DNA from: Pseudomonas grandcourensis
Lineage (GTDB): Bacteria > Pseudomonadota > Gammaproteobacteria > Pseudomonadales > Pseudomonadaceae
Assembly (NCBI RefSeq): GCF_039909015.1
Contig: NZ_CP150919.1
Span: 2,828,501 to 2,892,500, forward strand
DNA length: 64,000 nt
Direction of reading: 5' to 3'
Shown here: in pieces, positions 46,684 through 55,282 of the stretch
How the letters are laid out: every line of letters begins with the position of its first letter
Position numbering within the stretch: position 1 is the first letter of the stretch
Notes under the pieces: generated by a model
Told to the model about the DNA's origin: nothing
The model's input: the letters and a program-made list of their open reading frames with translations, nothing else
The model's database searches: none
Made by a program: the position numbers and the translations under genes

Positions 46684-49600
46684 ATGACCATCAAGATCGA
46701 GGGGCTGATCGCCAACAAAGTTGGCTTCGCTTCTCACCAAAATGCTGTGCCGGTTCTGCGGGAGCTGACGGTGCACAACCACGGTGAGGCAGATTTCAAC
46801 GATCTTGAACTGGAGCTTGTGGCAGATCCTCCCTTTCTCGAAGGTAAAACGTGGCGACTGGACCGTCTGAGTAAAGGTTCGACGGTTCATGTTTCCGAGC
46901 GCAATTTGGCGCTTAATGCCGGTTATCTTGCCAACCTTGCAGAAAGTCTTGCTGCAACCATCGTTCTGCGTCTTCGCTGCAAAGATGAAACGCTCTCCAG
47001 CCAATCGTTTCCGGTTGAGCTTCTGGCAAAAAATGAATGGGGCGGTATTAACTCCATGCCGGAGCTGCTGCCCGCGTTTGCAATGCCGAATGATCCTGCG
47101 GTCGATCGAATCTTGAAGTCTGCATCGGACGTTTTGCGTCGTGCAGGAAAAACAGATGGCATTGACGGGTACGAAAGCAAGTCCAGAACTAGGACATGGG
47201 AACTGGCCTCCGCGATATGGTCGGCTGTTTGCGGGTTAAGGCTGAGTTATGCGTTACCCCCTGCAAGCTTTGAAACCCAGGGGCAAAAGGTTCGAACACC
47301 GGGCCTTGTTCTGGACGGAGGTGTAGCAACGTGCCTGGATACGGCATTGCTTTTCGCGGCAGCTCTGGAGCAGGCCGGGCTAAATGCCCTGTTGATCATG
47401 ACCAAAGGGCATGCGTTTGTTGGTGCCTGGCTTCAACCACAAGAGTTCTCTCAGCTCATTACGGACGAAGCCAGCGCGGTACGTAAGCGTATCGACTTGA
47501 AAGAATTGCTCGTATTTGAAACTACGCTCGCAACCCGTTTTCCTGTGCCGAGTTTCAGTCAGGCGATAAGCAATGCAGAACGGCAAATTAATGATGAAGA
47601 CTTCATCATGGCCATTGATATACATCGGGCGCGTATGCAGCGCATCCGACCTTTGGCGTCGTCGGTATATCTGCCTAAGTCCGGTGCCACTGAAGAGCCA
47701 AAAGAAGTATCAGAGTCTTTGGAAGCAGCCCCCCCTTTGCCTGGCTTCGACATTGAGATATCTACCGATGCAGATTCCCCCGCCGGAAAGTTAACGCTTT
47801 GGCAGCGCAAACTTCTGGATCTCACCACACGCAACCGACTTCTTCACTTGCCGGATAGCGCAAAGGGTGTCCGACTGATTTGTCCTGATCCGGCGGAACT
47901 GGAGGATCAGCTCGCCAGCGGAAAGCGTATTCGTATTGTCTCGGTGCCAGATCTCGAAGCGGGAGGGCGAGATGCCGCTCTGTATGAGCAACAAAACCGG
48001 GAAAGTTTGCGCGATGAGTATGCCAGGACGGCTCTGTCTCGAGGCGAAGTACTTGCCACCCTGGAAAAGAGCAAGCTTGAAGTCGCGTTGATCGATCTCT
48101 ATCGCAAGGCCCGGAGCGATCTTGATGAGGGGGGCGCCAATACGCTGTTTCTTGCCCTCGGTTTTCTAAAATGGAAAAAGTCGGCAGACGATCCGAAGAC
48201 CTATTCGGCTCCCCTGATTCTGCTACCGGTGAAGCTTGATCGTAAAAGCGCTTTGTCGGGCGTGACCATGACGCTCCTTGAGGACGAACCGCGCTTTAAC
48301 CTGACATTGCTTGAGTTGCTGCGACACGATTTCGAGTTGGTCATTCCGGGGTTGGAAGGGGAGCTTCCGAGCGATGAAAGCGGTATCGATGTAGCCGGCA
48401 TCTGGAATACGGTCAGACGCGCGATCAGGGATGTGCCGGGATTTGAAGTCACCACGGAGCTCGTGCTGGGGACTTTTTCCTTTGCGAAATACTTGATGTG
48501 GCAGGATCTGGCAGCGCGTTCGGAACAGCTTTTGAAAAGCCCCATGGTCAAGCACCTGTTGGAAAGGAGCATTGGCGGTGAAGGCTATTCGACTGCGGGT
48601 GACTTTCCTCAACCCAACGAACTGGACAGGAAGGTCAACCCTGCAGATCTTTTTACACCTTTACCGGCGGATTCCTCTCAATTGGCGGCCGTCGTTGCTT
48701 CGGCCAGCGGTTGTGACTTTGTACTTGACGGGCCTCCTGGTACCGGTAAGTCCCAAACCATTGCAAACATGATTGCGCACAACCTTGCCTTGGGTCGCAG
48801 GGTCTTGTTCGTCGCAGAGAAAATGGCGGCACTGGATGTGGTTTATCGTCGACTTGAAGAAAAGGGGTTAGGCGAATTCTGTCTTGAACTCCATTCAAGC
48901 AAGACGTCGAAAGTAGAAGTGCTCAAGCAACTCGAGCGAGCGTGGGACGTTCGTGATGCGCTGACTGCTGAAGAGTGGACAGCTGAAACTACGAAGCTGC
49001 ATAAGCTGAGAAATCGACTCAATGAAGTTGTTGGGCTGTTGCATCGCCGCGCACCAAACGGTTTGTCCGTGCATCAGGCCATTGGTCGGGTTGTTCGGGA
49101 TGGCGATGCCTCGATACCACGTATTGGATGGCCAGAGGGCACAACTCATGACGCCTATGTCTACGCTCGCTTGCACGATGTCGCCAGACGTCTCGATCTG
49201 AATAGCCAGGCTGCACGAGAGCTGTCTGCAAGCTTTTCACTGTTGGCCCCTACGGATTGGTCGAACGGATGGCAGGAAGCAATTGTTGTTGCAGCGAGTG
49301 ATCTTCCGGGCGCTATCGAGCGACTTAAGGTCGCCAGCACCAGTTTGCTGAAAGCAACCGACCTTCCACTGGCGGTCGCGAGTAGCGAGGATATCGAACG
49401 ACTGGTGCAGTTTGTCGCCGTTCTGATTGATGCTTACGGCATTGATCTTTCATTCGCCTTTACGCTGAACGCGAGCGCGAAGATCGGTGCTGCCAAAAAA
49501 GCTGCTCAACTACTCGCAGAATATCGAGAAATCGAACAGTCGCTGTCCCTGCGGTATGCGCCGGATGCGTGTCGCACTATCAACCTTGAACAGGTTAAAA

Positions 49601-52533
49601 ACGATTGGGATACGGCGAAGGCTAAATTCTGGTTCCTGGCTACGCTCGGTAAAAAGAAGGTCGCTAAAAGTCTGGCAAGGGCAGGGGGGGCCGACGGAGT
49701 TCCCCAAGTTGAGTCGGACCTGATCAAGCTCAACGAGCTGTGTAACTTGCTTACAGCTCTGGACGGCTTGGCTGCAGATGTGAGTTCCGTACCTGGATGG
49801 AACGGCGTGTCCAGTGATGCGCCAACCATGGCTGCAGCGTGCGAGTTGGGCGAACGGCTAAGGACGATGATCAGCTCGAGAGCCGAGTCTGCCGAAGATC
49901 TGATTTCCTTGCGCGCCGCTACTGAAAAGCTTGTCGTAAAAGCCAATGAGTTACTGGGCGGCGGGGGTTTCATTGCTTCGGCATTGCAGCAGTTGAAAAA
50001 TGCACTCGCTGACTTCAACGAAACTGCCAAACGATTCAAAGATTTGGGCAACCGGCGATTTGAGGAAAAGCTGACGATTGAATCTCTGCTGGAGGCTGCC
50101 AATGCAATCATCCGCCAGGAATCAAAGCTGAAGGCCTGGTGTGATTGGTGTCGAGTCAGGGAGGAGGCGGTAGCGTCGGGGCTTCAACCTTTGAGTGATG
50201 CGTTGGCGTCGAACGCATTGCCCGAAGGTGGCACTGTCAATGCTTTCGAAACGGCCTATGCTCGCTGGTTTGCGACCGTGATGATTGATGCACAGCCGTT
50301 GCTGCGAAACTTCGTACCCGCCGAGCACACAAGCGATATCGAGGCGTTTGTTCGTCTTGATGAAGAGTTGTCCACACTCACAGTGCGGTACATACGAGCG
50401 AAACTGTGTGGTTTGATTCCATCGAAGAACGAGATTGGCAAGCAGGGCGGCTTTGGCGTTTTGAAGCATGAATTGCAGAAGTCCCGCCGCCACAAACCCG
50501 TGCGACAACTGGCTGTCGAGATGGGGGACGCTATGTCGAAGCTTGCCCCTTGTATGCTCATGAGTCCGCTTTCGATTGCACAGTATCTACCGACGGACCT
50601 GGCTCTTTTCGATCTCGTTATTTTCGATGAGGCTTCGCAAATCGGGCCTTGGGATGCCATTGGTTCGATTGCAAGAGGCAAGCAGATAGTGATTGCGGGA
50701 GATCCCCGGCAAATGCCCCCGACGAATTTCTTCAATCGTGCTGCGTCCGCGACAGAGGATGATACGTCGGAAGATATGGAAAGCATCCTGGATGAGTGTC
50801 TCGGCGCGGGTATTCCAAGCCATAGCCTTAGCTGGCACTACCGTAGTCGTCATGAAAGTCTGATTGCATTTTCAAACCACCGTTACTACGACAGTAACCT
50901 GATTACTTTCCCTGCAGCTGTGACCCGCGCAAGCGCAGTGGAATGGCGACGTGTCGATGGCGTTTATGCGAAAGGTAAAGGGCGACACAATCAGGCAGAA
51001 GCCGAGGCAATCGTTACTGAAACCGTGAAGCGTCTGTTGGACCCAGCGTTTGTCGCTGCCGGTCATAGCATCGGGATCATTACGCTTAACACGGATCAGC
51101 AGAGACTTATTACTGATTTGCTGGACAGGGCGCGGCAGCAGGTTCCGCAGATTGAGCCGTTTTTCCAGGATGATATCGCTGAACCTGTCGTGGTCAAGAA
51201 CCTGGAAACTGTGCAGGGCGATGAGCGAGATTTGATCATGTTGGGTATTGGGTACGGTCCGACCGAACCCGGTGCTCAGGTCATGTCGATGAACTTCGGT
51301 CCCTTGAACAAGGAGGGTGGGTGGCGCCGCTTGAATGTTGCGATTACGCGTGCGCGTAGGGAAATGTTGGTTTTTTCGTCCTTCGATTCGTCAATGGTCG
51401 ATTTGAACCGTACCAATGCCCGGGCCGTACGCGATTTGAAGCACTTTATCGAGTTTGCGCAACGTGGCCCAAAGGCACTTGCCGAGGCGGTGCAGGGATC
51501 TGTAGGTGGCTATGATTCGCCATTTGAAGAGGCTGTTGCTCAAGGACTAAGGCGCAAGGGTTGGCAGGTGGTGCCTCAAATTGGTGTATCTCGTTTCCGA
51601 ATTGACCTGGGGATAGTCCATCCGGATCGACCGGGCGACTATCTCGTTGGTGTCGAATGCGATGGCGCGACCTATCACAGTGCAGCTACAGCGAGAGATC
51701 GTGACAAGGTTCGTAGCGCAATCCTTAAAGGACTGGGATGGAAGCTGGTTCGACTGTGGTCTACCGAATGGTGGATTGACAAGTCTGGAGCGCTTGATCG
51801 TTTACATGCGTCACTCGAGAGCCTGTTGCGTGAGTCGCGCGCAGTATCTGCGGTAGCACAGCCCCAGGATCTACCGGTTCCCAATCTGCTACTCGTTCAG
51901 GCTCCGTCGGCAGTCGCTACCGTTGATCAGGCAGAGGCGATTGTCAGTCCTCCCGTTCAGGATTTTCTTGTTGATGAGAAGGCAGAACTCAAGATTGCCG
52001 GCGCGTTTGTTGCTCAAGCCAAGCCTGAAATGAAGGGAGAATATCGCGCCACAGACTTCACGAATGTGAGCGATCGGATTAAGGCCGACGCCTTCTATTC
52101 TCCAGAGTACGACGTTGTTCTCTCGGATTTGATTGCTCATGTGCTAGCGCAAGAAGCTCCAATTCTCGATTCGTTATTGGTTCAGCGGATTGCCAGGGCT
52201 CATGGTTTTCAACGCTCTGGACGTCTGATTCGTGAACGGGTACTGGATCTGACGGAGAAAAATCATCACCTGAGAAGCGACCCCGTCGACGGCCTGTTCG
52301 TCTGGCATAACGAGAGCGACGTTGCCAGCTGGAACAGTTATCGGATTGCAGGCGCGTCAAATGATGCACGGTCAGTGGAAGAGATAGCCGCTGAAGAATT
52401 ACTGGTCGTTGCGTCCTTGATTTCGGCAGGTGATAGACCGCAGGAAATCGCCAAGGCATTCGGTGTGAAGCGTTTGACGAGTGCTGCGCGTGAGCGAATA
52501 GAGTTGGTTATGAAGTCAGGAACAGGTGTATAG
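46684..52533 (+). CDS. Giant TGL / DUF4011 / SF1 helicase / Vsr-fold nuclease / DUF3320 protein
   Basis: A 1949-residue protein. Order seen: beta-rich N-terminal module (1-110); a transglutaminase-like cysteine-protease domain with candidate triad Cys217 (GGVATCLDTA), His243 (KGHAFVGAW) and Asp312 (MAIDIHRA); DUF4011 entry at Trp373 (LWQRKLLDLTTRNRLLHL); SF1 helicase with Walker A GPPGTGKS (683-690), Walker B DEAS (1315-1318), GDPRQMPP (1339-1346) and VAITRAR (1552-1558); long helical insert between; Vsr/DUF559-like nuclease with Glu1615, Asp1641 and ECDG (1658-1661); DUF3320 from about 1790. GC and codon use are below those of neighbours, suggesting transfer. Single-gene antiphage proteins share parts of this layout. 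ATG 46684 follows GGAG; a GTG at 46534 is less likely. Confidence 0.85.
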   Translation: MTIKIEGLIANKVGFASHQNAVPVLRELTVHNHGEADFNDLELELVADPPFLEGKTWRLDRLSKGSTVHVSERNLALNAGYLANLAESLAATIVLRLRCKDETLSSQSFPVELLAKNEWGGINSMPELLPAFAMPNDPAVDRILKSASDVLRRAGKTDGIDGYESKSRTRTWELASAIWSAVCGLRLSYALPPASFETQGQKVRTPGLVLDGGVATCLDTALLFAAALEQAGLNALLIMTKGHAFVGAWLQPQEFSQLITDEASAVRKRIDLKELLVFETTLATRFPVPSFSQAISNAERQINDEDFIMAIDIHRARMQRIRPLASSVYLPKSGATEEPKEVSESLEAAPPLPGFDIEISTDADSPAGKLTLWQRKLLDLTTRNRLLHLPDSAKGVRLICPDPAELEDQLASGKRIRIVSVPDLEAGGRDAALYEQQNRESLRDEYARTALSRGEVLATLEKSKLEVALIDLYRKARSDLDEGGANTLFLALGFLKWKKSADDPKTYSAPLILLPVKLDRKSALSGVTMTLLEDEPRFNLTLLELLRHDFELVIPGLEGELPSDESGIDVAGIWNTVRRAIRDVPGFEVTTELVLGTFSFAKYLMWQDLAARSEQLLKSPMVKHLLERSIGGEGYSTAGDFPQPNELDRKVNPADLFTPLPADSSQLAAVVASASGCDFVLDGPPGTGKSQTIANMIAHNLALGRRVLFVAEKMAALDVVYRRLEEKGLGEFCLELHSSKTSKVEVLKQLERAWDVRDALTAEEWTAETTKLHKLRNRLNEVVGLLHRRAPNGLSVHQAIGRVVRDGDASIPRIGWPEGTTHDAYVYARLHDVARRLDLNSQAARELSASFSLLAPTDWSNGWQEAIVVAASDLPGAIERLKVASTSLLKATDLPLAVASSEDIERLVQFVAVLIDAYGIDLSFAFTLNASAKIGAAKKAAQLLAEYREIEQSLSLRYAPDACRTINLEQVKNDWDTAKAKFWFLATLGKKKVAKSLARAGGADGVPQVESDLIKLNELCNLLTALDGLAADVSSVPGWNGVSSDAPTMAAACELGERLRTMISSRAESAEDLISLRAATEKLVVKANELLGGGGFIASALQQLKNALADFNETAKRFKDLGNRRFEEKLTIESLLEAANAIIRQESKLKAWCDWCRVREEAVASGLQPLSDALASNALPEGGTVNAFETAYARWFATVMIDAQPLLRNFVPAEHTSDIEAFVRLDEELSTLTVRYIRAKLCGLIPSKNEIGKQGGFGVLKHELQKSRRHKPVRQLAVEMGDAMSKLAPCMLMSPLSIAQYLPTDLALFDLVIFDEASQIGPWDAIGSIARGKQIVIAGDPRQMPPTNFFNRAASATEDDTSEDMESILDECLGAGIPSHSLSWHYRSRHESLIAFSNHRYYDSNLITFPAAVTRASAVEWRRVDGVYAKGKGRHNQAEAEAIVTETVKRLLDPAFVAAGHSIGIITLNTDQQRLITDLLDRARQQVPQIEPFFQDDIAEPVVVKNLETVQGDERDLIMLGIGYGPTEPGAQVMSMNFGPLNKEGGWRRLNVAITRARREMLVFSSFDSSMVDLNRTNARAVRDLKHFIEFAQRGPKALAEAVQGSVGGYDSPFEEAVAQGLRRKGWQVVPQIGVSRFRIDLGIVHPDRPGDYLVGVECDGATYHSAATARDRDKVRSAILKGLGWKLVRLWSTEWWIDKSGALDRLHASLESLLRESRAVSAVAQPQDLPVPNLLLVQAPSAVATVDQAEAIVSPPVQDFLVDEKAELKIAGAFVAQAKPEMKGEYRATDFTNVSDRIKADAFYSPEYDVVLSDLIAHVLAQEAPILDSLLVQRIARAHGFQRSGRLIRERVLDLTEKNHHLRSDPVDGLFVWHNESDVASWNSYRIAGASNDARSVEEIAAEELLVVASLISAGDRPQEIAKAFGVKRLTSAARERIELVMKSGTGV

Positions 52534-52573
52534 GTGGCGATTGCCAGCGGATCACTGATGACCTGATCTACTT

Positions 52574-52602
52574 GACGTGCACTGAATTTTTCAGTGCACG
52601 TC
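52574..52602. terminator. Perfect 13-bp hairpin after the giant helicase gene
   Basis: GACGTGCACTGAA (52574-52586) and its exact complement (52590-52602) enclose a TTT loop, 40 bp after the stop. There is no long T-run, so it may be a weak or bidirectional terminator or protect the 3' end. Confidence 0.55.
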
Positions 52603-52660
52603 ACAAACCTCAATCCTCATTCGTCATCCTGTTGAATCCCTCAATCAGTGGAGCAACGCG

Positions 52661-53095
52661 ATGTCGTCCAACACCCAAGCGGTCAACCTGCTGCAAGCGA
52701 TCCCACAGGTTTTCGAGAGCCTGACCCAGGTCCATGTCGCACTCGATCAACATGATCTCGATCCCACCCTCAAGCACTTGATCCACCTGCGCGCCTCGCA
52801 GATCAACCAGTGTGGTTTCTGCGTAAAAATGCACACCCGCGAAGCCCGGGAAGCCAATGAAAGCAACGAGCGCCTGGATCGCCTGATCGTCTGGCGTCAC
52901 GTCAGTGATTTCAGCCCTGCGGAGCGCGCCGCGCTGGCGTGGACCGAAGCTTTGACCGTGCTGGATGAAAAAACCGATTACGCCAGCCTGCGCGCTGAAC
53001 TGAGGGCGCATTTCAACGACCAACAGATCGGCGCCTTGACGGCCGAGATCGGGATGATCAACCTGTGGAACCGCTTGCAGGTGTCGAGGCACTGA
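52661..53095 (+). CDS. AhpD-like carboxymuconolactone decarboxylase-family protein
   Basis: A 144-residue alkylhydroperoxidase-like protein with the redox motif CGFC in INQCGFCVKMHTREAR (about residues 49-52) and the downstream His of the proton relay. Members reduce peroxides or act on lactones. It is directly followed by an ECF41 sigma factor (3-bp gap), the standard ECF41 arrangement in which the sigma factor controls this gene. The real peroxide or other signal is unknown. Confidence 0.92.
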   Translation: MSSNTQAVNLLQAIPQVFESLTQVHVALDQHDLDPTLKHLIHLRASQINQCGFCVKMHTREAREANESNERLDRLIVWRHVSDFSPAERAALAWTEALTVLDEKTDYASLRAELRAHFNDQQIGALTAEIGMINLWNRLQVSRH

Positions 53096-53098
53096 TTG

Positions 53099-53992
53099 AT
53101 GAACTGCGCTGAAAACGTTGCCACTGTGTTCGAGCAGCATCGACCCTTTTTGCTTGGTCTGGCCTATCGCATTCTCGGTTCGCGCGCCGAAGCCGAGGAT
53201 GCGGTTCAAGAGTTGTTCATCAAGTGGCTGGAGGCTGAACGGGCCTCCATCGCCACGCCAGCCGCCTGGCTGACCACGGCCTGCACCCGACACTGTATCG
53301 ATGTGCTGCGCTCGGCGCACAAATCCAGGGTGGACTACATCGGCACCTGGCTGCCGGAGCCGATTCACACGACCCATCAGGACTCACCCGAACACAGGCT
53401 CGAACTGGCCTCGTCATTGTCCACGGCGTTCATGTTGCTACTGGAGCGCCTGACACCCAAGGAGCGCGCGGCGTACCTGCTCCACGAGATCTTCGACTTG
53501 GATTACCCGCAGGTTGCCGATGCGGTCGGGGTGCAGGAAGCCGCTTGCCGCAAACTGGTGTCTCGGGCCAAGGCAAGTCTTGGCAGCGGACACGCCCGTT
53601 ACCAGCCCGAACCGGTGCGCCAATCCCAATTGCTGGGTGCGTTTCATTGCGCAATCGCCAGCGGCTCGACCGCTTCTTTGAGCACCATGCTGAGCGAAGA
53701 CGTTGAGCTCTGCGCCGACAGCGGCGGCAAGGCCCCGGCCATTCGCGAAACCCTGTCGGGTATCACTCGCGTTCTGGATTTCATCGGTCAGTCATTGCAT
53801 AGCTATTGGCAGGCGTGCGATTGGCTGCCCACTGAAATCAATGGTGCCCAAGGCGTCATCATCAAGGCCGACGGCTACATCACGGCATCGATGACCTTTG
53901 GCTTTGATGAGGCGGGGCGGGTGAGCCAAATCTTCATCATGCGTAATCCCGAGAAGCTGGCGAAGCTGGAGGCATCGTTGAATCTGCAATAG
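53099..53992 (+). CDS. ECF41-family sigma factor (SigJ-like, SnoaL C-terminal domain)
   Basis: A 297-residue sigma factor: region 2 (about 10-80; LLGLAYRILGSRAEAEDAVQ), the ECF41 linker motif WLPEP, region 4 (about 110-170; LTPKERAAYLLHEIFDLDY) and a C-terminal SnoaL/NTF2-like domain (about 180-297) with DSGGK and NGAQG, variants of the DGGGR and NGxPG motifs that modulate activity in ECF41 proteins. ECF41 factors have no classical anti-sigma factor; the C-terminal domain does that job. ATG 53099 is used; a TTG just upstream gives the same frame. Confidence 0.9.
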   Translation: MNCAENVATVFEQHRPFLLGLAYRILGSRAEAEDAVQELFIKWLEAERASIATPAAWLTTACTRHCIDVLRSAHKSRVDYIGTWLPEPIHTTHQDSPEHRLELASSLSTAFMLLLERLTPKERAAYLLHEIFDLDYPQVADAVGVQEAACRKLVSRAKASLGSGHARYQPEPVRQSQLLGAFHCAIASGSTASLSTMLSEDVELCADSGGKAPAIRETLSGITRVLDFIGQSLHSYWQACDWLPTEINGAQGVIIKADGYITASMTFGFDEAGRVSQIFIMRNPEKLAKLEASLNLQ

Positions 53993-55138
53993 TCAAACGA
54001 CCACCGGCCCATCCAGCTTTCCACTGACCGACAAATCCGCCAGGTGAATCGGCTTGCGCCGATGCCTGAGCATCCCGCCCTGGCGTTGATTCATCACCGC
54101 CGTCATCTCCGAGAGTATCGACAGCGCCACGTTTTCCGGTGCATCACCACCCAGGTCGAGGCCCATCGGGTAATGCAGGGTTGAGGTGCCCGGACCGATT
54201 TCAGCCAGCAAGCGCTCGGTGCGTTCCTTCGGGCCGAGTTGGCCAAGGTAGGCGGGCGAGGCTTGCAACAGTTGCCCGAGCCAGTGCCGGTCCTGGCGAT
54301 AGCTGTGGGTCATCACGCTCACGGCGGCGCCGTCGGTCAGGGGGCGCAGGTCGAACGGGTTGTCGAGGCTGGCGAAGATCACCGCATCGGCCTGGGGGAA
54401 GCGTTCGGGGCGGGCGAAGTGGCTGCGACTGTCGATGACCGTGACATGCCAGTTCAGCAGTTTGGCCATGCGCACCAGCGGCTGCGCGTCGTGGCCGGCA
54501 CCGAAGATCACCAGGCGAGGTGGCGGGGCGATGTATTCGAAGAACACTTCTACTTCGCCGCGGGCATCGGTGTAGAGGCGTATCGATGATTTTTTCTGCG
54601 CCAGTGTCTTGCGCAGGTCATGGCGGATCGCGATTTTCAGTGGCAGGTTGCGCAGGGTGCCATCGGTGTCGGACAGCAGGCGGTCACCGACTCGCGCCGA
54701 GGCATTGCGAGACGTGGCGATCACCGTGGCCATGGCGGCCGGTTGTTGACTGTCGCGCACGCGGCGCAACAGTTCGATTGCAGGTGAGGGCGATTTTGCG
54801 TGCAGGCGTTCGAGCATGACGAAGACCGTGCCGTTGCAACCCAGGCCAAAGGTCAGGGCACTTTGCTCATCGTCTTCGTCCTCGGTGGCACCCGTGCTAT
54901 AGCGGCGCACTACGGGGTCGCCGGAGTCGGTGAGCCACCAGGCTTTTTTCGCCAGGTCCTGCTCCAGGCAGCCGCCGCTGACGGTGCCGACGGTACGGCC
55001 GTGCAGGGGAATGAGCATGCGCGCGCCGGGGCGGCGATAGGCCGAGCCTTCGACCTTGACCACGGTGGCGAGGATGGTTTCTTCGCCGGCCTGGGCGGCG
55101 GAGTCGATGGCTTGTAGAAGATCATTGAGGCCGGACAT
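53993..55138 (-). CDS. XdhC-family protein
   Basis: A 381-residue protein with the XdhC/CoxI N-terminal domain (about 10-120; LATVVKVEGSAYRRPGARMLI, TVSGGCLEQDL) and a C-terminal Rossmann domain (about 215-360; RLVIFGAGHDAQPLVRMAKL). XdhC helps insert the sulfurated molybdenum cofactor into xanthine dehydrogenase-like enzymes. No molybdenum hydroxylase is encoded nearby, so its client lies elsewhere. It abuts the convergent ECF41 gene and is followed upstream by a REPIN and a purine deaminase-like gene, which suggests purine metabolism. Confidence 0.9.
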   Translation of the reverse strand: MSGLNDLLQAIDSAAQAGEETILATVVKVEGSAYRRPGARMLIPLHGRTVGTVSGGCLEQDLAKKAWWLTDSGDPVVRRYSTGATEDEDDEQSALTFGLGCNGTVFVMLERLHAKSPSPAIELLRRVRDSQQPAAMATVIATSRNASARVGDRLLSDTDGTLRNLPLKIAIRHDLRKTLAQKKSSIRLYTDARGEVEVFFEYIAPPPRLVIFGAGHDAQPLVRMAKLLNWHVTVIDSRSHFARPERFPQADAVIFASLDNPFDLRPLTDGAAVSVMTHSYRQDRHWLGQLLQASPAYLGQLGPKERTERLLAEIGPGTSTLHYPMGLDLGGDAPENVALSILSEMTAVMNQRQGGMLRHRRKPIHLADLSVSGKLDGPVVV

Positions 55139-55169
55139 GGCAGTAAATCCTGAGCATTATGGAGATCCC

Positions 55170-55260
55170 TGTGGGAGCGAGCTTGCTCGCGATGGGGCCG
55201 GTAAATTCAACATCGATGTTGATTGATCGGACGCCATCGCGAGCAAGCTCGCTCCCACAG
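55170..55260. repeat. REPIN between XdhC and the deaminase
   Basis: TGTGGGAGCGAGCTTGCTCG at 55170 is mirrored by the arm ending at 55260 around a spacer of about 40 bases. Confidence 0.9.
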
Positions 55261-55282
55261 GAGTAAAGGTGTGGCTGGGAGG

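Noticed and set aside
44278..47004. 908-codon open frame on the minus strand across the NCS1, amidohydrolase and helicase starts
   Set aside because: It runs through three recognised plus-strand genes, a REPIN and a terminator; His/Gln/Gly-rich composition is typical of antisense frames.
46429..52660. Mobile element or prophage carrying the giant helicase gene
   Set aside because: No integrase, transposase, tRNA end or flanking direct repeat was found; composition supports foreign origin but not a mechanism.
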